From NCBI RefSeq assembly GCF_016785085.1, contig NZ_JAENHO010000004.1:434001-498000 (forward strand): a stretch of 64,000 bases of DNA. The letters are read 5' to 3'. Positions within the stretch are counted from its first letter, which is position 1, and every line of letters begins with the position of its first letter. A model generated the notes under the pieces. The model saw only the letters and a program-made list of their open reading frames with translations, was not told the DNA's origin and did not search any database. This document shows positions 39,551 through 46,942 of this stretch, in pieces. This DNA is from Paractinoplanes lichenicola (GTDB lineage Bacteria; Actinomycetota; Actinomycetes; Mycobacteriales; Micromonosporaceae). The translations under genes were made by a program, and so were the position numbers.

Positions 39551-40553
39551 GACCGCCGCCCCCGCGCGTGGGCTCCCGGTCGTCGGCCGGGCCCTGTTCG
39601 ACGGCTTCGTCCGCCGGCGCGAGGCGAGCGTGCTGCTGGTCGCCCTGGGGTTGATGTTCTACTTCAGGGCGACCAGCGACGTCTTCCTCAGCCGCGACAA
39701 CCTGGTCAACATCGCCCAGGCCACGGCGCCCACCGCGATCGTGGCCGTGGGCATCGTGCTGCTGCTGGTCAGCGGCGAGATCGACCTGTCGGTGGGGATC
39801 GTGGCCGCGTTCGCGCCGTTCCTGCTGCACTTCGCGATCGACTTCTACGGCGTGCCGGTGCTGCTCGCCTTCCTGCTGGCGCTGGCCCTGGCCGCGGGCA
39901 TCGGCCTGATCAACGGCTTCATCGTGACCCAGCTCAAGGTGCCGTCGTTCGTGGTCACACTGGGCACGTTCTTCGCCGTGCAGGGCCTGCTGCTGATCAC
40001 CTCGCACGCCTATCCGGTGCCGATCCCCGAGGCGGCCAAGGGCACATTCCAGACGTGGCTCGGGGCCGGTCCCTGGGCCAGCATCACGTGGGCGATCCTC
40101 ATCGTCGCGGTGTTCCACATCATCCTGACGAACACGCGGTGGGGGCTGCACACGATCTCGGTCGGCGGCAACCCGGTCGGCGCCACCGAGGCCGGGATCC
40201 GCGCCTCCCGCATCAAAATCGGCAACTTCATGATCACCAGTACGCTCGGCGGCCTGGCCGGGATCATGGAAGCGTTCCGGATCAACACGATCGACCCCAA
40301 CATCGGCGGCGGCACGACGCTGACCTTCGCCGCCATCTCGGCCGCGGTCATCGGCGGCACCGCGCTGGCCGGCGGCTCCGGCACGATCATCGGGGCCCTG
40401 CTCGGCGCGCTCGTGCTGGCCGAACTGCAGAACGGCTTCAACCTGATCGGCTACAGCGCCAACACGATCTTCCTGATCCTGGGCCTGGCCATCCTGGTCT
40501 CGATGATCGCCAACCAGTATCTGTCCCGGCTGCGCAGGGCGGGGCGATCATGA
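39543..40553 (+). CDS. Sugar ABC transporter permease
   Basis: 336 residues, ~9-10 membrane helices, RbsC/FrcC family (LLVSGEIDLSVGIVAAFAPF, NGFIVTQLKVPSFVVTLGTFF, GGTALAGGSGTIIGALLGALVL). The start overlaps the end of the binding-protein gene by 8 bp, and the stop overlaps the ATPase start (ATGA). Forms the membrane channel; a homodimer is likely since only one permease gene is present. Confidence 0.94.
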   Translation: MSETAAPARGLPVVGRALFDGFVRRREASVLLVALGLMFYFRATSDVFLSRDNLVNIAQATAPTAIVAVGIVLLLVSGEIDLSVGIVAAFAPFLLHFAIDFYGVPVLLAFLLALALAAGIGLINGFIVTQLKVPSFVVTLGTFFAVQGLLLITSHAYPVPIPEAAKGTFQTWLGAGPWASITWAILIVAVFHIILTNTRWGLHTISVGGNPVGATEAGIRASRIKIGNFMITSTLGGLAGIMEAFRINTIDPNIGGGTTLTFAAISAAVIGGTALAGGSGTIIGALLGALVLAELQNGFNLIGYSANTIFLILGLAILVSMIANQYLSRLRRAGRS

Positions 40554-41296
40554 GCACGGCCGCTCTCGAGGTGCGCGCGGTGGCCAAGCGCTTCGGTGCG
40601 CTGACCGCTTTGCGTGACGTCACCCTGCACGTCGACCCGGGCGAGGTGCTCGGCCTGATCGGCGACAACGGCGCCGGCAAGTCCACCCTGATCAAGATCT
40701 TGTGCGGCTTCCACCGGCCGGACACGGGCCAGATCCTGGTCAACGGCGACGAGGTCACGCTGCGCAGCGTCGACCACGCCCGCTCGCTCGGCATCGACGC
40801 CGTCTATCAGGACCTGGCGCTGGTCAACGAGCTGTCCGTCTATCACAACATGTTCCTCAACCGCGAGCTCGTGCGGTGGCCGCTGCTCAACAACCGCAAG
40901 ATGCGCCGCCGGGCCGAGGAACACCTGCGGGACATGGGTGTCGACCTGCCCGACGTACGGGTCGAGGTGGCCAAGCTGTCGGGCGGGCAGCGGCAGGCCA
41001 TCGCGGTCGCCCGCTCGGTCTACTCCGACGCCCGGGTGCTGCTGCTCGACGAGCCGCTGGCGGCAATGGGAGCCAAGGAGGGCGCGATGATCCTCGACCT
41101 GATCCGCGACCTCAAGGAGCGCGGCCGGGTCTCGGTGATCATCATCGCCCACAACTACGCACAGGTGCTCGACGTCTGCGACCGCGTCAACCTGCTGCAA
41201 CACGGGCGGATCGCCTTCGACAAGCGGGCCGCCGACACGTCCCTGGAGGAGCTGACCGACCTGGTGGTGGCCGAATACCGGCGCCGCCGAGCTTAG
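40550..41296 (+). CDS. Sugar ABC transporter ATP-binding protein
   Basis: 248 residues. Walker A GDNGAGKST, Q loop VYQDLALV, signature LSGGQRQAIAVARS, Walker B VLLLDEPLAAMG and switch His in IIIAHNY. Single-ATPase type as in FrcA, not the double RbsA type. In the D-loop region the usual LDEPTAALG reads LDEPLAAMG, a mild deviation. ATG overlaps the permease stop. Its own stop overlaps the convergent DUF574 gene by 4 bp. Confidence 0.94.
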   Translation: MSTAALEVRAVAKRFGALTALRDVTLHVDPGEVLGLIGDNGAGKSTLIKILCGFHRPDTGQILVNGDEVTLRSVDHARSLGIDAVYQDLALVNELSVYHNMFLNRELVRWPLLNNRKMRRRAEEHLRDMGVDLPDVRVEVAKLSGGQRQAIAVARSVYSDARVLLLDEPLAAMGAKEGAMILDLIRDLKERGRVSVIIIAHNYAQVLDVCDRVNLLQHGRIAFDKRAADTSLEELTDLVVAEYRRRRA

Positions 41297-42048
41297 GGCC
41301 GCCGGGCGATCCCGGCGTACATGGAGACCTCGGCGGCGTCGGGGCCCTCGTCGCGCCACTGGGGGAGGGGGACGACGCCGGGCGGCAGCACGTCGAGGCC
41401 GTCGAAGAACTTCGCGACCTCGGCCTGCGAGCGCAGCCGGCCCGCGCCGTGACGGCCGGACGTGATCGACGCGACGACCTCGGGCGGCAGCCAGTCGCCC
41501 GAGGCGTGCGAGACGGCGACGTAACTGCCGGGCGGCAGGGCCTCGACGAAAGAGCGGACCAGCCCGTACGGGTTGTCGTCGTCGGTGATGAAGTGCAGCA
41601 CGGCCAGCAGCATCAGGGCGATCGGGCGGTCGAAGTCGAGCGTCTTGCGGGCCTCGGCCAGGATCGTGGCGGGGTCGCGCAGGTCGGCGTCCACGTAGGA
41701 GGTGGCCCCGGTCAGCAGGGCCCGGGCGTGGGCCAGCACGAGCGGGTCGTTGTCGACGTAGACGACGCGGGCCTCGGGCGCGATGTGCTGGGCCACCTCG
41801 TGCGTGTTGCCGGCCGTGGGCAGCCCGGTGCCGACGTCGAGGAACTGGCGTACGCCCTCGGACTCGGCCAGGAACGTGACCGCCCGGCGCAGGAAACGCC
41901 GGTTCTCGACCACGGCCGTGCGGATGCCCGGGAACTGGGCCGCGATCGCGTCGCCCGACTCCCGGTCGGCCGCGAAGTTGTCCTTGCCGCCGAGCCAGTA
42001 GTCGTAGCGGCGGGCGGGGTGCGGCACGCTCGTGTCGAAGGCGCTCAT
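41293..42048 (-). CDS. SAM-dependent methyltransferase, DUF574 family (paralogue 3)
   Basis: 251 residues. SVPHPARRYDYWLGGKDNFAADRESGD, QFLDVGTGLPTAGNTHEVAQ, VYVDNDPLVLAHARALL, LMLLAVLHFITDDDNPYGLV. Closer to paralogue 1 (18 kb) than to paralogue 2. TAAGAT lies exactly seven bases before the ATG at 42046-42048, so the transcript is predicted to be leaderless. Confidence 0.92.
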   Translation of the reverse strand: MSAFDTSVPHPARRYDYWLGGKDNFAADRESGDAIAAQFPGIRTAVVENRRFLRRAVTFLAESEGVRQFLDVGTGLPTAGNTHEVAQHIAPEARVVYVDNDPLVLAHARALLTGATSYVDADLRDPATILAEARKTLDFDRPIALMLLAVLHFITDDDNPYGLVRSFVEALPPGSYVAVSHASGDWLPPEVVASITSGRHGAGRLRSQAEVAKFFDGLDVLPPGVVPLPQWRDEGPDAAEVSMYAGIARRP

Positions 42049-42055
42049 GCGCGGG

Positions 42056-42061
42056 ATCTTA
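42056..42061 (-). promoter_or_regulatory. -10 element of DUF574 paralogue 3 (leaderless)
   Basis: Minus strand TAAGAT, seven bases (CCCGCGC) before the ATG. Same geometry as at paralogue 1, which supports both calls. Confidence 0.6.
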
Positions 42062-42085
42062 AACCCGGCTGCCAATCGACTGTGT

Positions 42086-42436
42086 CTAGTCCGGGGTGAC
42101 CAGGCCCTGCAGGCCGACCACAATGGCGATCAGGCCGAAGATCGCGAGCAGCAGCGCCGGCGGCGTACGGCGTTTGGTCAGGCGGTCCCACAGCAGCGCC
42201 ACACCGACGAGGATGCCGACCACCTCGAAGTGGAAGACGCGCGGCCCGTCGAAGATGTGCACGAGCAGATAGAAGCCGCCCGCCACGAGGGCCACGATGC
42301 CGACGATCCAGCCGAACGGCGCCACCCGGTCGGCGGCGCGGCCCAGGGAGTCGCCCGCGCGTGGCACCCGGCGCAGCAGCGAGATGGCGAGCAGGAACCC
42401 GCCCACGATGTTGGCGAGGTCGAGAAGCAAAGCCAT
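42086..42436 (-). CDS. Small four-helix membrane protein
   Basis: 116 residues starting MALLLDLANIVGGFLLAISL; four predicted membrane helices (~1-17, 38-57, 65-80, 92-110), short loops, one basic patch (WDRLTKRRTPP). No family recognised. ATG at 42434-42436 chosen over an ATG at 42472 since the extra residues are not membrane-like. It lies downstream of the CHAT gene, separated by a 43-bp duplication, and may or may not share its transcript. Confidence 0.72.
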   Translation of the reverse strand: MALLLDLANIVGGFLLAISLLRRVPRAGDSLGRAADRVAPFGWIVGIVALVAGGFYLLVHIFDGPRVFHFEVVGILVGVALLWDRLTKRRTPPALLLAIFGLIAIVVGLQGLVTPD

Positions 42437-42489
42437 GATCACGCCGCTCGATATACCCGGGAGCGCTCCCACGGGAAACCTGCTAGACC

Positions 42490-42575
42490 GGCTCGCCTGG
42501 TGTATCGCTTCCGGTGGCGGTTCTCAGCGGCCGGCTCGCCCGCTGCATCGCTTCCGGTGGCGGTTCTCAGCGGCC
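42490..42575. repeat. 43-bp direct duplication spanning the CHAT gene stop codon
   Basis: Copies 42490-42532 and 42533-42575 differ at only about four positions. The copy nearer the gene contains its last two codons and the stop (TCA at 42567-42569); the other copy reproduces that stop and flank downstream of the gene. A clear case of a gene-end duplication. Confidence 0.92.
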
Positions 42576-44864
42576 GAAGTGGATCAGCCCCGCCCAGTCG
42601 GCCACCGGCCGGTGCAGCGAGGCCAGCTGGGCCTTGCGCAGCGCGTCGACCGGCCGCTCCCCGGCCGCGATGTGCTCGTGGAAGAGCAGCATCAGCTCGG
42701 ACACCGCCCGGTCGGGCAGGCTCCACTGCGCCGCCACGACCGCGCCCGCCCCCGCCGCGAGGAACGTGGCGGCCAGGCTGAACGCCTCGTCCCAGCCGCG
42801 CCCGGAGACGGCGGTGCGACAGGCGGCCAGCACGACCAGGCCGGGCCGCCGTCCGTTGCGGGTCGCCGTGGCCAGGCGGTCGGCGCTGAGCTGCTCGCCG
42901 CCGTCCAGCAGCAGATAGGCCTGGTCGTCGCGGACCCCGCCGTGGCAGGCGAGATGCAGCACGCCGCCGGCCGCCGCGTCGTCCCCGGCCAGCCACTCCT
43001 CGACCTCGGCGGCGCTGCCCCGGCCGTCGGCACCCTCGGCGGGACGTCCGACGTAACGGGCGTGCGGGAAGAAGCGTTCGTGGATCGTCTGCGCCTCGAC
43101 GCGGGCGCCGGGCAGGTCGGGGGCGGCGTCGCCGGTGTCGGGGTCGCCCACGATCAGGGCCGGGCCGCTCGTCTTGGGCTCGGCCGAGGCCGCCCGGCAG
43201 AGCATCCGGGCCGACGGCGCGTACGAGATGGTGGCCCGCTCGATCGCCCATCCGTCGGCCGAACGCGCGGCATGCCACGCCACCCGGCCGAGCTCGCCCA
43301 TCGGGATCAGCACCAGCCGCGGCTCCCGCCCGGCGAACGGCCCGTCGAGCAGCGGCCCGATCGCGGCGGTCCAGGCCCAGTCGGCGTCGTCCGGCGTCTC
43401 GGCCGGTCCCAGCTCACGGATCCCCAGCGGCTGCGGCTTTGGCTGGGGCTGCGGCTCCGGCTCGCGGTCGGCCGGGCTCGCGGTCGCCTTGTCCGGCGGG
43501 TCGGTCAGCCCCGGCAGTTCGAGGATCGTCGCCGGGCCCTGCGCCGGGACGATGACCGCGTGCCCCACCTGCTCGTCCTCCGGCACGAGATAGACCAGCG
43601 CGTCGGCCCCCACCGCGGTCAGCGCCGCCCGCACCTCCTCGCCGGTCGGTGGGTCGAGCAGCCGGCGCGGTTCGACCAGCCGCTCGAAGACCGCCCGGCG
43701 CAGCGCGGCCGGCTTGGCCTCGAGCCCCTCGGGCAGCGCGGCCCACTGCCCGGCCAGGTCGTCGAAGCCCGCCTCGGCCAGCTGCCGCGGCACGTCCCGG
43801 GTCTCGGTCGTCGCGTTCAGGATCAACGCCCGGCCCGCCTCCAGCGCCGCCGCCGCGCCCTCCGCGTCCCCGTCGTCGCTGTGCCACCCGGCGACCTCCA
43901 GCGCATCGGTGGCCGCCCAGGTCACCACGGCCGCGGCGGCGGCGGTGTGCGCCTGCATCAGCACCTGCCACATGTGCCCGCGCAGACCCTCGACGCCGAC
44001 CGCGCGGGCCTCGTCGTTGCGCCCGGCCAGCCGATAGCCCAGACCCAGCCGCAAGCAGATCAGCGCCCAATGCGGCTGCCCCGGCCAGCCCGCCAGTTCC
44101 CGCGCCTCCTCCAGCAGCGCAATACCCTCGGCCGCGTCGCGCAGCGCGCCGGACATCGGCCGCAGCGACATCCGGGTCACCAGCCGGGCCACCCCGCGCG
44201 GCGCCTGGCTCGTCGCCCAGGCCCGGTTGAGCAGGGCGTCGGCCAGCATCAGCAGGTAGTGCGGCCGCTGCGGGTCACCCTCGGCGGCGAACCGGACGGC
44301 CATCCGGAAGTCACGGATCGCGAGCCAGTCCTGAGCGGGGTTGTCCTGGGCACTGCTGAGCAACCCGATCTGCGCCAACAGGAAGGCACGCTCGATGGGC
44401 GACAGCTTCTCCCGTATGGCGTCCCGGCGTAGCTTGTTGATCACCTTGGGATCCACCGTTTCGCGTGCCGTGAGCAGCCGCGCCGCCAGCTCGATCGGCG
44501 CCGACGCCCCGACCTCCGGCGGCGGGAGGAACCGAGCTCCCCGCTTCCGGGTGACGTGCTGCGCCATGTAGTCGGCCAGCTTGCCGATGGCGTCGAGTTC
44601 CTCGTGCACCAGCGAGCCCTCAGGAAGCCGGGCCCGCAGCTCCGCCAGCCGGGCCGGCAAGCCCATCAGCGTCGCGACGTCCCGATGCTGATAGGCGGTC
44701 AACAGCTCGCCCAGCACCCGCAGCGCCGCGAACTCCTCCGGCTCCAGGTAGGCGGCCATCCCGTCGAGGGCCTTGGCCAGGTCCTCGGCACCGACTCCGG
44801 TATGCCCCTGAACGATCGCGCCGAACACCCGCTGAAACTCGGCCAGCGCCTCCTCAAGACTCAC
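42567..44864 (-). CDS. CHAT-domain (caspase-like) protein with helical-repeat N-terminus
   Basis: 765 residues. The first ~430 residues are all-helical with TPR-like features (LLTAYQHRDVATLMGLPARL, HWALICLRLGLGYRLAGRNDEARAVGVEGL), then a charged Pro-rich linker (~480-500) and a C-terminal CHAT domain with His641 in HLACHGG and Cys682 in VLAACRTA, both intact. CHAT proteases are clan CD peptidases that execute cleavage in conflict and signalling systems. No membrane segment. Last gene of a minus-strand series that includes a receptor-like protein. The stop lies in a 43-bp duplication. Confidence 0.93.
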   Translation of the reverse strand: MSLEEALAEFQRVFGAIVQGHTGVGAEDLAKALDGMAAYLEPEEFAALRVLGELLTAYQHRDVATLMGLPARLAELRARLPEGSLVHEELDAIGKLADYMAQHVTRKRGARFLPPPEVGASAPIELAARLLTARETVDPKVINKLRRDAIREKLSPIERAFLLAQIGLLSSAQDNPAQDWLAIRDFRMAVRFAAEGDPQRPHYLLMLADALLNRAWATSQAPRGVARLVTRMSLRPMSGALRDAAEGIALLEEARELAGWPGQPHWALICLRLGLGYRLAGRNDEARAVGVEGLRGHMWQVLMQAHTAAAAAVVTWAATDALEVAGWHSDDGDAEGAAAALEAGRALILNATTETRDVPRQLAEAGFDDLAGQWAALPEGLEAKPAALRRAVFERLVEPRRLLDPPTGEEVRAALTAVGADALVYLVPEDEQVGHAVIVPAQGPATILELPGLTDPPDKATASPADREPEPQPQPKPQPLGIRELGPAETPDDADWAWTAAIGPLLDGPFAGREPRLVLIPMGELGRVAWHAARSADGWAIERATISYAPSARMLCRAASAEPKTSGPALIVGDPDTGDAAPDLPGARVEAQTIHERFFPHARYVGRPAEGADGRGSAAEVEEWLAGDDAAAGGVLHLACHGGVRDDQAYLLLDGGEQLSADRLATATRNGRRPGLVVLAACRTAVSGRGWDEAFSLAATFLAAGAGAVVAAQWSLPDRAVSELMLLFHEHIAAGERPVDALRKAQLASLHRPVADWAGLIHFGR

Positions 44865-44888
44865 ACCCTCTACTGACGGACCGCCGAG

Positions 44889-45347
44889 CTAGTCCCCCAC
44901 GCCGGAGCCGACGATCACGAAGGTGCCCGGATCCAGGCGCATCATGGTCAGCCTGACCTCGCGCGGCCACCAGCGGGTCGGCTCGCGCCAGGCGCACTCG
45001 ACGATCGTGGCCGCGGGGTTGTCGGCGCAGTCGCCGACCTGTTCCCAGTGGTCGAGCTGCGTGGCGACGAGCTGCCGCGACTGCAGCCACGGCGAGCCGG
45101 CCGGCATCGCGTACGTGCGGACGGTGGCCTCGCCGCGCTCGTTGCGCAGGCCGCGGGCGATGAGGGTGGCCCGATCGGCGACGTCGCGCTCGTACCCCGG
45201 CGGCGTGGTCGCCCCCGCGGGCGGAGCGATCGCCCGCGACTCGCCGGCGGCCCGCCACCGTACGAGGGCAATCGCGGCAACCGCGAGGACGACGACCAGC
45301 AGAAGCCCCGCACCAGCGGCGACCAGGCGCCGTCGACCGATTCGCAC
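44889..45347 (-). CDS. Membrane-anchored small extracytoplasmic protein
   Basis: 152 residues. MRIGRRRLVAAGAG then one membrane helix (~10-30), and an extracytoplasmic domain with one Cys pair (GDCADNPAATIVECAW). Possibly an uncleaved anchor rather than a signal peptide. GTG at 45345-45347 has TAGACT six bases upstream, which also overlaps the stop of the preceding gene, so an internal leaderless promoter may exist. 24 bp upstream of the CHAT gene on the same strand. Family unknown. Confidence 0.75.
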   Translation of the reverse strand: MRIGRRRLVAAGAGLLLVVVLAVAAIALVRWRAAGESRAIAPPAGATTPPGYERDVADRATLIARGLRNERGEATVRTYAMPAGSPWLQSRQLVATQLDHWEQVGDCADNPAATIVECAWREPTRWWPREVRLTMMRLDPGTFVIVGSGVGD

Positions 45348-45356
45348 AACCGGAGT

Positions 45357-46031
45357 CTAGGCAGCCCGCACCACTACGTGATCCGCCCTGACCGCACCGA
45401 CCATCGCGAAACCGCACCGGTCCACGTCGCAGCAGAACGGCAGGTCCCAGGCGAGGTCGACGCGCTCGGCCACCGGAAACCGAGCCGAGGCGCGCGCGTG
45501 CTCGGCGGCGCCCGCCCGCACTCCCGCGACCAGGTCGTCCCGGCCCGGCGCGGCCCCGCGGAGCAGGCCGTCCAGATACTCCGCGCAGGCCCGGTCCTCG
45601 CGCGTCCGCCCGGTGCAGATCAGGGTCCAGGGCCGGCCGGGATGGTTCGCCGTGATCCAGCGCGCGGTGGCGCCGACGTTGACCGCCGACATCGCCAGCA
45701 GCGCCGCCGCGTCCGGGCTTTTGGCCAGCCCCCGGGTGCCGTTCGAGGTCGTCTGGATGAGCCGGCGACCGTCGACCAGCGCCGCTGACATCTCGGCCGG
45801 CGAGTTCCCGAGGTCGAAGTCCGCCGGCTTGAGCCCACCGACCTCACCCATCAGCAACCGATCCGGGTGCTTACGCCGCAGCTCCCGCCCCGCATCAGCC
45901 GACGCCGCACAGGCGATTTCCGTGGCACCCCGCTCGAAGGCGACCGCGGCCGTGGTGAAGGCCCGGATGACATCGATGACGACAACAACCCGCCCGGCCG
46001 GAACCACGGCGTCCATACCCACGATCGACAC
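45357..46031 (-). CDS. 2-phosphosulfolactate phosphatase (ComB) family protein
   Basis: ~224 residues. VVVVIDVIRAFTTAAVAFERGATEI, LLMGEVGGLKPADFDLGNSPAEM and LIQTTSNGTRGLAKS are the three signature segments of ComB-family phosphatases. In archaea ComB makes sulfolactate for coenzyme M; in actinobacteria, which lack coenzyme M, the substrate is unknown. The start is uncertain: GTG 46031, GTG 46022 and ATG 46016 are in frame and none has a clear ribosome-binding site. Confidence 0.83.
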   Translation of the reverse strand: MSIVGMDAVVPAGRVVVVIDVIRAFTTAAVAFERGATEIACAASADAGRELRRKHPDRLLMGEVGGLKPADFDLGNSPAEMSAALVDGRRLIQTTSNGTRGLAKSPDAAALLAMSAVNVGATARWITANHPGRPWTLICTGRTREDRACAEYLDGLLRGAAPGRDDLVAGVRAGAAEHARASARFPVAERVDLAWDLPFCCDVDRCGFAMVGAVRADHVVVRAA

Positions 46032-46077
46032 GACTCCGATGCTTCGCCACCCGCCGCCGCCCCGCAACGCCTTCGCG

Positions 46078-46212
46078 TCAGGACGAGCCGGGCTCCGGCT
46101 CCGCGAGCATCGCCATGTCGACCATGAAGCAGCCGACGTCTCCGCTCGCCGTGCGCCCGATCCACACCGGATAACCGCCGTCGCCATAACCGGTTCGGCC
46201 CCTCCCATCCAC
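46078..46212 (-). pseudogene. Gene remnant resembling the C-terminus of a DUF4241 protein
   Basis: A 44-codon frame ending at TGA (46078-46080) reads TGYGDGGYPVWIGRTASGDV followed by GCFMVDMAML. This GxGDGxYPVxIG...DF-type ending is, from memory, the C-terminal signature of DUF4241 proteins. Upstream in frame there is a stop 24 bp before the GTG at 46210-46212, so only the tail survives. Could also be a tiny real protein. Confidence 0.4.
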
Positions 46213-46234
46213 CCGCCCGGCTCGCGGCGGCATG

Positions 46235-46876
46235 CTAAGCCACCCACCACCAGCCGTCGCCTACTTCGCGTTGGGCGTGGCCGAAGTCGCCTGAGGCGGT
46301 GGTGATTTGGGTGTCGGGGGTGGGCGGCTCGGTGAGGTAGGCGAGGCCGGTTCCTGATTCGGCTCGCCAGTTCTGCCAGAGCTGGACGAAGAGCACCTTG
46401 TCGCCGGCGTAGGCGTAGCCGGACGGGGAGAGGGAGCGGACGTCGGCCGGCAGGGCCACGATGTCGTGCAGGCGGCCGGCCCGGTAGTCCGCGGCCAGGC
46501 CGGCCAGCGCGGCGCGGTGGGTCCGGTATTGGTGGTCGACGTAGTTGGCCTCGAAGTCGCGCGGGACGGCGGCGATCCCGGCCGCGACGGCCAGGAGCAG
46601 GCTGACCGCGGCGACACCCCACGAGCCGCGCGCCACGGCGATCAGGATGACCGCGGTCGACACCAGCGTGGCGAGCAGGAAGGCGGCCATGAAGACGGCC
46701 AGGCCGAGATAAGGGCCGCCGAGCGCGGGCGTGCGGCCGAGCCACCACACGGGGAACAGCAGCAGCCAGCCGGAGGCGCCGAGGACGACCCGGAGCAGGC
46801 CGCGACGGCTCCACAACCGGAGTCGCGCCACGGCGGGAGCCTCCGGCTGGTCGGCCGTCTCCCACAGGAATGTCAT
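46235..46876 (-). CDS. Membrane protein with C-terminal extracytoplasmic or soluble domain, unknown family
   Basis: 213 residues. Hydrophilic N-terminus (to ~30), three hydrophobic helices (~32-48, 56-78, 84-102), then a ~105-residue polar domain with a long tyrosine-containing helix (DFEANYVDHQYRTHRAALAGLAADYRAG) and an aromatic end GDGWWWVA. No family recognised. Same strand and order as the CHAT operon and 66 bp downstream of the receptor-like gene, so likely part of the same locus. Confidence 0.75.
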   Translation of the reverse strand: MTFLWETADQPEAPAVARLRLWSRRGLLRVVLGASGWLLLFPVWWLGRTPALGGPYLGLAVFMAAFLLATLVSTAVILIAVARGSWGVAAVSLLLAVAAGIAAVPRDFEANYVDHQYRTHRAALAGLAADYRAGRLHDIVALPADVRSLSPSGYAYAGDKVLFVQLWQNWRAESGTGLAYLTEPPTPDTQITTASGDFGHAQREVGDGWWWVA

Positions 46877-46942
46877 GGTCGCATCGTGCGCTCACGGCCG
46901 GCGCGGGCGGAAGGCAGCACACACAACCTCCACACGATCTCC

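Noticed and set aside
36292-41296. Horizontally acquired sugar-catabolic island
   Set aside because: Codon use and GC do not differ from the surroundings, and there is no integrase, tRNA or flanking repeat.
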